Assembly: GCA_020024555.1 (NCBI GenBank)
Contig: JAHHTQ010000002.1
Coordinates: 42,473 to 106,472 of the forward strand
DNA from: Angelakisella sp.
Lineage (GTDB): Bacteria; Bacillota; Clostridia; Oscillospirales; Ruminococcaceae
Length of the DNA: 64,000 nucleotides
Reading direction: 5' to 3'
A program made the translations under genes and the position numbers. Of this stretch, positions 1 to 7,666 are shown piece after piece. How positions within the stretch are numbered: the first letter of the stretch is position 1; each line of letters starts with the position of its first letter. Under the pieces are notes generated by a model. It worked only from the letters and a program-made list of their open reading frames with translations. It was not told the origin of the DNA and did no database searches.

Positions 1-1
1 T

Positions 2-391
2 ACGGAAATATCAGAGACAATAAAAGTAGCAATCGGCTTTGGCGATTTGTCTGAAAACAGTGAGTATCACGAAGCAAAAGACGAACAGGGCAGAATTGAA
101 GGCAGAATTGCAGAGCTGGAAGAAAAACTAAAACATATCAAGATAATAAACAAAGATGAAATTTCAAAAGATACTGTTTCTATTGGTTCTATTGTTACTA
201 TTGATGATGATGGATTTGAAATGGAATACAAAATAGTAAGCGCTGCTGAAAAGGTAGAGGAAGGTGAAAACGCAATAACAGATATTTCACCTGTCGGTAA
301 GGCGCTATGTGGTCACAAAATTGGTGATATTGTCAGTGTTGACGCTCCGTCAGGCACATTTGAAATAAAAATCGTTAATATAAGAATATAA
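2..391 (+). CDS. greA: Transcription elongation factor GreA (5' truncated by window edge)
   Basis: The reading frame is open from base 2 and lacks its beginning, so about 30 N-terminal residues lie outside the window. The visible part holds the diagnostic GDLSENSEY motif of the N-terminal coiled coil, an acidic/basic helical stretch, and a C-terminal FKBP-like domain ending in a GTFEIKIVNI-like strand. GreA binds the secondary channel of RNA polymerase and stimulates cleavage of backtracked transcripts. A strong terminator follows directly, so this is the last gene of its transcription unit. Confidence 0.95.
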   Translation, partial: TEISETIKVAIGFGDLSENSEYHEAKDEQGRIEGRIAELEEKLKHIKIINKDEISKDTVSIGSIVTIDDDGFEMEYKIVSAAEKVEEGENAITDISPVGKALCGHKIGDIVSVDAPSGTFEIKIVNIRI

Positions 392-401
392 TCATTAAAT
401 A

Positions 402-461
402 ACAAAAAGGTTCTTTCAGAGATTTTAAAAAATCAAAGAGAGAACCTTTTGTTGTTTTTTT
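402..461 (+). terminator. Rho-independent terminator after greA
   Basis: An inverted repeat (AAAAGGTTCT pairing with AGAACCTTTT, loop region around 421-440) is followed by a run of T at 452-461. It separates greA from the radical SAM gene. Confidence 0.9.
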
Positions 462-511
462 CAGTAAATAATGATATACTTAGTCTAATGTTTTAATAAT
501 TAGGAGAAAAA

Positions 512-1381
512 ATGAAATTTAAACGTATTTATATAGAAATATCCAATATTTGTAATTTGAGGTGCGCATTTTGCAAAAAATCAAATAGGGAGAAAAATAT
601 TATGAGTGTGGAAAATTTTAGAAAATATGCCACACAAGCCCGTGAATACACGGAGTATATATATTTGCACATATTGGGTGAGCCACTGCTTCACCCGAAC
701 TTTTCGGAAATATTGGGAATTTGCGAGGAACTTGGTTTTAAGGTAAATCTTACAACAAATGCAACTCTCCTTACAAAAATGTCAGATACAATAATAAATT
801 CAAAAGCAATGCGACAAGTAAATATATCACTTCACGGATATCAAGAAAAAACCCATGGTAACCTTGAAATTTGGCTTACCCAACTTGTAGACTTTGCAAA
901 GAAATTTGCAGAAAATGGCGGATATACTGTATTTAGGTTTTGGACAATGGGAAAAAATAACGAAGTATACGATACGGATATTAAAAGTATGGAACTATTG
1001 CAGAAAATAACAAACTCGCCAAAGGATATATATGAACTGCGTAAACACCGCTCGATAACATTAATGGACAATGTTTTTGTGAGTTTTGACAAAGAATTTA
1101 AGTGGCCGTCAATTAATGATGAATTTATAGGAACTGTGGGAAAATGTCACGGCGCAAAGGATATGATAGGCGTACTTTGCGATGGTTCAGTCGTACCGTG
1201 TTGTCTTGACGGAGAAGGTGAGTGTAGACTTGGAAATTTAAATCAAAATACGCTTACCCAAATACTGAATACAGAAAGATACCAAAATATGTACAATGGT
1301 TTTTTGAAAGGACGGCTTACAGAGGAACTCTGCCAAAAATGCACTTTTAGATTGAGATTTACCAAAAACAGTTTATTATAA
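512..1381 (+). CDS. Radical SAM/SPASM domain protein
   Basis: This 289-residue protein starts at an ATG preceded by TAGGAGAAAA. The canonical CxxxCxxC cluster motif is Cys14, Cys18 and Cys21 (CNLRCAFC), which binds a [4Fe-4S] cluster that cleaves S-adenosylmethionine. A C-terminal SPASM-type region is rich in cysteines (Cys212, 223, 230, 231, 238, 274, 277), fitting one or more auxiliary clusters. SPASM proteins often modify peptides or act as anaerobic sulfatase-maturing-like enzymes. No precursor peptide or sulfatase is adjacent and the protein is short for the family, so the substrate is unknown. It is monocistronic: a terminator precedes it and a convergent gene follows 3 bases after its stop. 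Confidence 0.85.
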   Translation: MKFKRIYIEISNICNLRCAFCKKSNREKNIMSVENFRKYATQAREYTEYIYLHILGEPLLHPNFSEILGICEELGFKVNLTTNATLLTKMSDTIINSKAMRQVNISLHGYQEKTHGNLEIWLTQLVDFAKKFAENGGYTVFRFWTMGKNNEVYDTDIKSMELLQKITNSPKDIYELRKHRSITLMDNVFVSFDKEFKWPSINDEFIGTVGKCHGAKDMIGVLCDGSVVPCCLDGEGECRLGNLNQNTLTQILNTERYQNMYNGFLKGRLTEELCQKCTFRLRFTKNSLL

Positions 1382-1384
1382 AAA

Positions 1385-1876
1385 TCATTTTGATTTCTTT
1401 TGCATTTCGTCAAAAGGTTTTAAAGGACGCATAAAGCCGTCTTTTAGCGGACTGCATATATCACTGGCAATTATTTTGTCTTTGTACATCAGTATGTTAA
1501 TATAGGCTTCTGTTTTGCCTTCATTGTAGTTTAAAACTTTAAATTTATATTGATTTACTTTTTTACCTTTGTATTTGTCAAGGCGATATCCGTTTTGACG
1601 TTGGTTGATTATGTATTGTGTGTATATTTCATCTTCTTTTTTTGGTATTGTAACAGTAGTATTATAAAAAGGTTCGCTTTCCACTTCCCAACCAAAAGAG
1701 TTAATCCATTCTACAATTTCTTCGGTATTTTTGCAAGTAGGTGTTTTATTTAGTTTAACAACACTCATAGCTTGATTGTTTAAAGGTATGAAAACTATAA
1801 TTAAAACAACGATTGCAACACTTAAAATAATTGATAAAATATTTTGTTTTTTTAATTTTAAGCTGACAGTAAACAT
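1385..1876 (-). CDS. DUF4830-like membrane-anchored protein
   Basis: This 163-residue protein has a short basic N-terminus, one hydrophobic segment (about residues 13-32), then an extracytoplasmic domain. The SFGWEVE motif, the TVTIPKK strand and the GYRLDKYKGKKV segment resemble what I remember of DUF4830 proteins of Clostridia, whose function is unknown. The ribosome binding site GGAGGTT lies just upstream of the ATG and touches a perfect inverted repeat (1887-1927). It converges with the radical SAM gene and diverges from the pseudouridine synthase gene. The family call rests on recalled motifs only. Confidence 0.65.
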   Translation of the reverse strand: MFTVSLKLKKQNILSIILSVAIVVLIIVFIPLNNQAMSVVKLNKTPTCKNTEEIVEWINSFGWEVESEPFYNTTVTIPKKEDEIYTQYIINQRQNGYRLDKYKGKKVNQYKFKVLNYNEGKTEAYINILMYKDKIIASDICSPLKDGFMRPLKPFDEMQKKSK

Positions 1877-1886
1877 TATTAACCTC

Positions 1887-1927
1887 CATATAAATTAATA
1901 TAAATAGCCTTAATATTAATTTATATG
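1887..1927. repeat. Perfect 15-bp inverted repeat in divergent intergenic region
   Basis: CATATAAATTAATAT (1887-1901) and its exact reverse complement (1913-1927) are separated by 11 bases. The repeat overlaps the Shine-Dalgarno region of the minus-strand gene at 1876 and sits 42 bases before the plus-strand start at 1969. It could be an operator for a dimeric regulator or an RNA hairpin that hides the ribosome binding site. Confidence 0.6.
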
Positions 1928-1968
1928 CTTATTTTGATAAGAACAGAACAAATGAAAGGAAAAATTAA

Positions 1969-2676
1969 ATGTCAAAAGAGAGAATAGATAAAATAATATC
2001 TTCACAAGGGAAGTACAGCAGAAAAGATGTTAAAACTTTGGTCTCGCAAAAAAGGATTATGCTGAATGGTGAGATTATAAAGGATAGCGGAATAAAGGCA
2101 GATGCCAAGAACGATAGAATAACAATTAACGGTGAAGCTTTATTTGTAAGAAAGAATATATATCTTATGCTCAATAAACCGAAAGGCGTTGTATCCGCAA
2201 CCGATGACAGAACGCAAAAGACGGTTATTGACCTAGTTCCAGACGAATTTAAAAGAAAGGGACTTTTCCCAGCAGGCAGACTCGATAAAGATACAACAGG
2301 CTTTGTTCTCATTACCGATGATGGAGATTTTGCGCACAAAATACTTTCACCGAAAAATCATATCGAAAAAAAGTATATGGCTACGCTCGATATACCAATA
2401 ACAGAAGATATGAAAAGAGGCTTTAATGCGGGTATTCAGCTAAAAGGTGAAAAAAAGTGTATGCCTGCAAACCTTGAAATAATAGATACTAATACAGCGC
2501 TTGTGACAATTCATGAGGGAATGTATCATCAAATAAAGCGAATGTTTGGCTGTTATGGCGCAAAAACGGTGGGATTGCACAGAATATCAATGGGTAATCT
2601 TTGTTTAGACAAATCGCTAAAAGAGGGAGAGTGTAGAGAGATAACGACAGAAGAACTGCAAAAGATAACAGAATAG
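1969..2676 (+). CDS. Pseudouridine synthase, RsuA family (16S rRNA)
   Basis: This 235-residue protein has an N-terminal S4 RNA-binding domain (about residues 1-60) and an RsuA/RluB/E/F catalytic domain. The catalytic Asp106 lies in GRLDKDTTG, followed by GFVLITDDGDFAH and the C-terminal HQIKRMF motif. The family isomerises a specific uridine to pseudouridine in ribosomal RNA; RsuA itself modifies position 516 of 16S rRNA. The ATG is preceded by AAAGGAAAA. It heads a co-oriented set of genes running to 7047. Whether it modifies 16S or 23S rRNA cannot be settled by reading alone. Confidence 0.88.
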   Translation: MSKERIDKIISSQGKYSRKDVKTLVSQKRIMLNGEIIKDSGIKADAKNDRITINGEALFVRKNIYLMLNKPKGVVSATDDRTQKTVIDLVPDEFKRKGLFPAGRLDKDTTGFVLITDDGDFAHKILSPKNHIEKKYMATLDIPITEDMKRGFNAGIQLKGEKKCMPANLEIIDTNTALVTIHEGMYHQIKRMFGCYGAKTVGLHRISMGNLCLDKSLKEGECREITTEELQKITE

Positions 2677-2713
2677 TAAATTTGACTTAATTTTAAGAGG
2701 AGAAAAGGGAAGT

Positions 2714-3547
2714 ATGAGTAATTTTTTGACACCGAATGAGGTAATAGAGGCGAATATTAACGGAAGTATAACAAAAGCAAAAAGAAAAATTTTACCGATG
2801 TTTCTTTTGAGTATAGTGGCAGGTATGTTTATAGCCTTTGGAGGTTCTGCAAGTAATGTGGCTGTTCATAATATACAAGATGTGGGTATTTCAAGAACAA
2901 TAGCGGGCGCAATATTTCCCGTGGGACTTATGATGATAGTATTTGTCGGTGGTGAACTGTTTACAGGTAACTGTTTACTGTCGCTTGCGGCGCTGGGTAA
3001 AAAAGTATCATGGAAAAGTACTGTTATCAATTTGATTGTTGTATATATAGGTAATTTTTTCGGCGCGTTAATGCTTGATACTCTTATTTTTTATTCAGGA
3101 CAATTAAATTATACAAATGGCGCTTTGGGCGCGTATACAATAAAAGTTGCGCTTGCAAAAGTTAATATTGAGCCTATAACAGCGTTTGTTTCGGGCATAC
3201 TATGTAATATGCTTGTGTGCATAGCCATTTTAATGGCGACAGCGGCAAAGGATATTGCAGGTAAAGTTTTGGCAATTTTTTTTCCTATATGGGCATTTGT
3301 CATATCAGGCTTTGAACACTGTGTGGCAAATATGTTCTATATACCTATGGGACTGTTTGCAAAACTTAATCCTACATACATAGCAAGGGCAAATGAATTA
3401 TATAATATTACGGAAGAACAGGTACAGGGGCTTAATATAGGCGCTGTGTTCCATAATCTATTGCCTGTAACTTTGGGAAATATAGTAGGTGGAGCAGTGG
3501 TTATAAGTTTGTTTTATTACTTTATAACAAAGTATGATAAAAAATAA
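2714..3547 (+). CDS. Formate/nitrite transporter (FNT) family channel
   Basis: This 277-residue integral membrane protein has six predicted membrane segments. Family signatures are the conserved VGGELFTGN around residues 77-86 and GFEHCVANM near residue 199, which holds the central-pore histidine of FNT channels. These pentameric channels move formate, nitrite or hydrosulfide with protons. In a fermentative anaerobe formate export or uptake is the likely role, but substrate cannot be told from the sequence. The start is supported by AAGAGGAG about 10 bases upstream. Confidence 0.9.
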   Translation: MSNFLTPNEVIEANINGSITKAKRKILPMFLLSIVAGMFIAFGGSASNVAVHNIQDVGISRTIAGAIFPVGLMMIVFVGGELFTGNCLLSLAALGKKVSWKSTVINLIVVYIGNFFGALMLDTLIFYSGQLNYTNGALGAYTIKVALAKVNIEPITAFVSGILCNMLVCIAILMATAAKDIAGKVLAIFFPIWAFVISGFEHCVANMFYIPMGLFAKLNPTYIARANELYNITEEQVQGLNIGAVFHNLLPVTLGNIVGGAVVISLFYYFITKYDKK

Positions 3548-3549
3548 AG

Positions 3550-3579
3550 AATAATTTATCAGAATAGAAATAAATTATT
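3550..3579. repeat. AT-only inverted repeat between FNT and patatin genes
   Basis: AATAATTTAT and ATAAATTATT are separated by ten bases just after the FNT stop codon. No T-run follows, so it is a weak candidate for a terminator or an mRNA-stabilising 3' hairpin. Confidence 0.35.
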
Positions 3580-3600
3580 AATAAAATAGAGGTGTTTTGT

Positions 3601-4917
3601 TTGTATAATGACAGTGTATACGGTATAGTTTTAGGCGGTGGCGGTTCAAAAGGAGCATATCAAATAGGTGTGTGGAAAGCTATAAATGAACTTGATATTA
3701 AATATTCAGCGGTTACAGGCACATCTGTCGGCGCATTAAACGGCGCGTTTATGGCGCAGCACGATTTTGAAGAAGCGCTGTATCTATGGAACAATATGGA
3801 TAATACTGCTGTTATGAACGATATGCCTCAGCTTACGGAAAAAGACAATAATTTTTTTGACGTAATGCGCGCATTTACCCGTCAAATAGTACTTAAAGGC
3901 GCTGTGGATATTTCGCCGCTGGAAGAACTGATAAAGACAAAAGTTGACGAAGACAGACTAAGACAATCTGATGTGGAATTTGGACTGGTTACTGTGCAAG
4001 TTCCGTCTATGCAAGAAAAAGCTGTATTTGCAAAAGATATTCCACAAGGAAAGCTTGCCGATTATCTGCTTGCATCGGCATCTTGTTTCCCTGCTTTTAA
4101 GGCTCACGCAATAGATGATGTCCGTTATATTGACGGTGGTTACAGAAATAATATACCTGTTGATTTAATTGAACAAACGCAAAATCATATTGATGAAATA
4201 ATAATTGTTGATGTTGACGGAGTAGGCATAATAAAAGAGGTTAAATCTGAAAAACCAATTACACTTATTAAAAGTTACTGGGATTTGGGAAACTTTTTGA
4301 TATTTGACAGTAAGCAGTGCAGAAGAAATATTCAGCTTGGATATTTGGATACTATGAAGGCTTTTGCCGATTACGAGGGAACAATATATACGTTTGCCCC
4401 AAACGAAAAGACAAAGCTTGATAATAAATACAGGGAAAAGCTTAACAAGACAGTTGATGTTATTTTGGAAAAAGCAAAAATAGAAAGTAGAAACTTAATA
4501 TCGGAAGTTGTTGCTGACAGAATGATTGCAACAATAAAAGAACGAATGAGAGTAAAAGGTGAATTAAAAGAAAATCGGGCATATTTAGATTATATGTCGG
4601 AATTTTGCGCGGAAATTTTTGAATTTGATTCGGTTAATGTATATTTATCAGATGAGTTTATTGAGAATATTATAGCAGAATATAAAAATACACTGAAAGA
4701 AAATATAGTTATTTTAAACAGAATAGCGAATGAAAAGTGGTTATCAACAAAAATACTGACATCTATTAATAATAAGAAGATTTTGATGTTGGCAATACAA
4801 AGAAAACTACACAGGTTGATATTGGGGCAAGAAGAATTTTTGGCGATAGAGCTTGTTTTGGCGATGTTCCCAAAAGAGTTTATGGGGTCTGTTTTTTTGG
4901 AAATGTTGATTAATTAA
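3601..4917 (+). CDS. Patatin-like phospholipase
   Basis: The protein has about 438 residues. The TTG at 3601 is preferred over the upstream in-frame GTG at 3592, because that GTG is part of the ribosome binding site GAGGTG. The patatin domain occupies roughly residues 1-200: oxyanion loop GGGGSKGAYQIG, nucleophile elbow GTSVG with Ser42, and catalytic Asp178 in DGGYRNN. Family members are serine/aspartate lipid acyl hydrolases. The C-terminal ~230 residues are helical and poorly conserved, with no recognised domain. It has no signal peptide, so a cytoplasmic role on membrane lipids is likely. It precedes ruvX by 19 bases. Confidence 0.85.
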   Translation: MYNDSVYGIVLGGGGSKGAYQIGVWKAINELDIKYSAVTGTSVGALNGAFMAQHDFEEALYLWNNMDNTAVMNDMPQLTEKDNNFFDVMRAFTRQIVLKGAVDISPLEELIKTKVDEDRLRQSDVEFGLVTVQVPSMQEKAVFAKDIPQGKLADYLLASASCFPAFKAHAIDDVRYIDGGYRNNIPVDLIEQTQNHIDEIIIVDVDGVGIIKEVKSEKPITLIKSYWDLGNFLIFDSKQCRRNIQLGYLDTMKAFADYEGTIYTFAPNEKTKLDNKYREKLNKTVDVILEKAKIESRNLISEVVADRMIATIKERMRVKGELKENRAYLDYMSEFCAEIFEFDSVNVYLSDEFIENIIAEYKNTLKENIVILNRIANEKWLSTKILTSINNKKILMLAIQRKLHRLILGQEEFLAIELVLAMFPKEFMGSVFLEMLIN

Positions 4918-4936
4918 AGCAAAGGAGAATAAATCA

Positions 4937-5362
4937 TTGAAGATAATGTCAGTAGATATGGGTGACGCGCGCACGGGGCTTGCGGTTTGCGATAAATCGG
5001 AATTTTTGGCGTCACCTGTAACCGTTATACACGAGTGGAACAAAACGACACTTGCGCAAAAAGTGGTGGATAAGGCAAAAGAACTTGGCGTAGAACAAAT
5101 AGTTGTAGGTAATCCGCTTAATATGGACGGAAGTGCGGGAAGTCGCTCACAGATGTGCCACGACTTTGCAGATAGTTTGCGTAGTTTGTGCGATATAGAT
5201 GTAGTTATGTGGGACGAACGCAACACAACCGTTACAGCTACGCATTACCTTAATGTTACAGACACACGTGGTAAAAAAAGAAAAAATGTTGTAGATGCGG
5301 TTGCGGCAACCATTATTCTTGAAACATATTTAAATTACAGAAAAAATAGCAGAGAGGTGTAG
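4937..5362 (+). CDS. ruvX: Holliday junction resolvase-like YqgF/RuvX
   Basis: This 141-residue RNase H-fold protein starts at a TTG preceded by AAAGGAG nine bases upstream. The N-terminal SVDMGDARTGLAV strand carries the first catalytic aspartate, VVGNPLNMDGS is the second family signature, and DERNTTVTA plus DAVAATIIL complete the acidic site. YqgF proteins act in 16S rRNA 5'-end maturation and have been proposed as resolvases. Its order before mltG matches Firmicutes, where ruvX (yrrK) and mltG (yrrL) are neighbours. The Nudix gene starts 3 bases after its stop, so they are probably co-translated. Confidence 0.9.
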   Translation: MKIMSVDMGDARTGLAVCDKSEFLASPVTVIHEWNKTTLAQKVVDKAKELGVEQIVVGNPLNMDGSAGSRSQMCHDFADSLRSLCDIDVVMWDERNTTVTATHYLNVTDTRGKKRKNVVDAVAATIILETYLNYRKNSREV

Positions 5363-5365
5363 GAT

Positions 5366-5917
5366 ATGGCGCATTTTGAAAAACAACTTACTGAGGAACT
5401 AAGATATGGCGGTAAAATTTTTGATGTGAAAAGTCATCAAGTTGAACTGGAAAACGGGAAAACATCACAGAGAGATATCGTATATCATCATGGTGGCGTA
5501 TGTGTTATTGCTTTCGATGATGATGATAATATTTTTTTGGTGGAGCAGTACAGAATGCCAACAGGTAAGGCAATACTTGAACTTCCCGCAGGAAAGCTTG
5601 AAAAGGGCGAAAATCCTATGGAGGCGGCTTTCAGAGAGCTGGAAGAAGAAACAGGTTATATGACAAAAACTTTGTCATTTGTCACAGAGTTTTACCCAAC
5701 ACCTGCATATTGCACTGAGAAGATAACAGTTTTTTCAACAAGAAATTTATTAAAGACAGAGCAACATTTAGACGAAAATGAATTTTTGGACGTTGTAAAA
5801 GTTCCTTTTGAGAAAGCGGTTGAAATGGTATATAACAATGAGATTATAGATGCGAAAACACAGATAGGAATACTTATGATGTATATGCAAAGACAAAAAG
5901 CTAATCATAATGATTAA
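5366..5917 (+). CDS. Nudix hydrolase, ADP-ribose pyrophosphatase type
   Basis: This 183-residue protein contains a complete Nudix box (GX5EX7REUXEEXGU) at about residues 76-98, seen as GKLEKGE, then REL, then EEETGY. Length, the N-terminal strand order and the FYPTPAYCTE segment after the box match ADP-ribose pyrophosphatases of the NudF type, which split ADP-ribose to AMP and ribose 5-phosphate using Mg2+. It sits between ruvX and mltG in an apparent operon. Exact substrate is inferred from family resemblance. Confidence 0.88.
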   Translation: MAHFEKQLTEELRYGGKIFDVKSHQVELENGKTSQRDIVYHHGGVCVIAFDDDDNIFLVEQYRMPTGKAILELPAGKLEKGENPMEAAFRELEEETGYMTKTLSFVTEFYPTPAYCTEKITVFSTRNLLKTEQHLDENEFLDVVKVPFEKAVEMVYNNEIIDAKTQIGILMMYMQRQKANHND

Positions 5918-5958
5918 ACTTTTTGATACGAAAAGTATTCTGAAAGGAAAGTGACTAT

Positions 5959-7047
5959 ATGAAAAGAAAAAAAAGACATACGGGTTTGGTTGTTTTTACA
6001 GTAGTTTTGTTAATTATAGCTATTGTGGCGTTTAGTGGTTATTATGTAGTAAAAAACGAAATAAGCGGAGATGTCCGTGATGATAATAAAATCAGTATAA
6101 GCATACCGAAAGGCGCTTCTACGACAAAAGTTGCAAATATACTCGAAGAAAACAATGTAATAGGAAACAGTAAAATATTTAGACTATATTCAAAATATGT
6201 TGAGGCAGACGGAAAGTATCAATATGGTGATTTTACGGTATCTCCTGCGTGGCATTATGATAAAATAATCAATACATTGACAACAACAAAAGATAAAAAA
6301 GAAACTGTAAAAGTTACTTTTCCGGAAGGATATAACGCATTCCAAATGGGAGAAGTACTTGAAAAAGCGAATATTTGCAAGAAAGATGAGTTTATCGAAG
6401 CGCTGAACACACATACTTTTGAACAGGAATTTTTGAAAGAAGTATCAGATGATGAGAAAAAACTTGTTAAGTACGAAGGTTTTTTGTTTCCAGATACTTA
6501 TGAGTTCTTTGCTGATGTTACGGTTGATGAAATAATCAATACTATGTTTAATACATTTGCAAAAAAAGTATATACGGAAGAAAACAGGGAACTGTTGAAA
6601 AAATCAGGTTTTACATTGGAACAATGGGCAATATTTGCGTCTATTATACAAAAAGAATCTGCCAATGTAGAAGAAATGTATAATGTTTCGTCTGTATTTA
6701 CAAACAGAATGTCGAATGAGGGCGAATATCCACGTCTTGAAAGCTGTACAACCAATAATTATTATATTGATTATATTAAGCCTTTTTATAATAACAAGCC
6801 ACCGCAAGAAGTGGTTGACGCCTATGACACATACAGTAAAAACGGTTTGCCGATAGGCGCTATTGCAAATGCAGGTACAGATGCTTTTAAAGCCGCGCTA
6901 AAACCAAATGATACTCCGTATTACTTCTTTGTGACAGATGTTGAGTATACACACTATTACGGAAAAACATATCAGGAACATTTAAAAAATATCGAAAAAG
7001 CAAAGGCTATAAATAAAAAACATGGTATTGACGGCTTAATAAGCTAA
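5959..7047 (+). CDS. mltG: Endolytic murein transglycosylase MltG
   Basis: This 362-residue protein has a basic N-terminus, one membrane anchor (about residues 8-29), a LysM-like region (GASTTKVANIL, about 50-110) and the YceG catalytic domain. The catalytic glutamate is Glu233 in QKES, followed by VFTNRM and the C-terminal GLPIGAIAN motif. MltG cuts nascent peptidoglycan strands at the outer face of the membrane and helps set glycan chain length. The ATG follows AAAGGAAAG. It is the last gene before a strong terminator. Confidence 0.93.
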   Translation: MKRKKRHTGLVVFTVVLLIIAIVAFSGYYVVKNEISGDVRDDNKISISIPKGASTTKVANILEENNVIGNSKIFRLYSKYVEADGKYQYGDFTVSPAWHYDKIINTLTTTKDKKETVKVTFPEGYNAFQMGEVLEKANICKKDEFIEALNTHTFEQEFLKEVSDDEKKLVKYEGFLFPDTYEFFADVTVDEIINTMFNTFAKKVYTEENRELLKKSGFTLEQWAIFASIIQKESANVEEMYNVSSVFTNRMSNEGEYPRLESCTTNNYYIDYIKPFYNNKPPQEVVDAYDTYSKNGLPIGAIANAGTDAFKAALKPNDTPYYFFVTDVEYTHYYGKTYQEHLKNIEKAKAINKKHGIDGLIS

Positions 7048-7064
7048 GCTAATATAATATTAAA

Positions 7065-7118
7065 AAAACAAGGACTTTTATTATTACACATTTGTTTTAA
7101 TAAAAGTCCTTGTTTTTA
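7065..7118 (+). terminator. Rho-independent terminator after mltG
   Basis: ACAAGGACTTTTATTA pairs with AATAAAAGTCCTTGT, followed by TTTT. It ends the rsuA-like to mltG gene run. Confidence 0.92.
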
Positions 7119-7227
7119 TAGTAAAAGCACTGGTTAAAAAAAGATTAAGAAAATATGATGTTATCAAGTAAGACAAAGTTTAAGAACGGCAATACATACT
7201 TGTACAAAAAGACGCAAAAATCCGTGA

Positions 7228-7469
7228 CATAGAGAAAAGTATTCGATAAGTGCAGTGTGTAGATTTTTTGAAGTTTCACGAAGTGGATATTATGATTATG
7301 TGAAACAATGGATATACCTGCAAAAGATTTGCCACTTGATGAAAAAATCAAGGGGTATCAAGATAAATGTAGTAAAATCTACGGATACAGACGGGTTTAC
7401 ATTTGTCTTAAAAGACAAGGGATACGGCAGAATCCCGTCAATATTGAGACGTGGCAACCTATAAGATAA
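7228..7469 (+). pseudogene. IS3-family transposase OrfB fragment (frameshifted)
   Basis: Two reading frames together recreate the N-terminal part of an IS3 (IS150-like) OrfB. The first frame reads REKYSISAVCRFFEVSRSGY, the typical zinc-less N-terminal segment. The second frame, entered near 7308, reads DEKIKGYQDKCSKIYGYRR and then VYICLKRQGIRQNPVN before a stop at 7467-7469. The DDE catalytic core and OrfA are missing. This is a dead remnant next to a recognisable IS end at 7561-7599. Confidence 0.8.
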
Positions 7470-7489
7470 CGCATTGGCAGGATTCAATT

Positions 7490-7599
7490 AAAAACAAAAC
7501 TGACTCCGATAGAAAAACGAAGTCAGTTTGTTGCTTAAAATTTTATATTTCTACCAAAAGGGACTTTTTTGTACTGTCCGCACAAATTGGTGCCGTTCA
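7490..7599. mobile_element. IS3/IS150-like terminal end (solo), with subterminal hairpin
   Basis: Read on the minus strand, the end starts at 7599 with TGAACGGCACCAATTTGTGC, a TG-starting end typical of IS150-group elements. It is followed inward by a hairpin with ACTGACT arms (about 7495-7530). The whole segment aligns by eye with 55567-55670. It is the outer boundary of the remnant that holds the OrfB fragment. Confidence 0.6.
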
Positions 7600-7666
7600 A
7601 ATTTCATTTTCAAAAATCTGTTTGATATGGTATAAATTTGATTAATTTTAATATTTAGAAAAAAAA

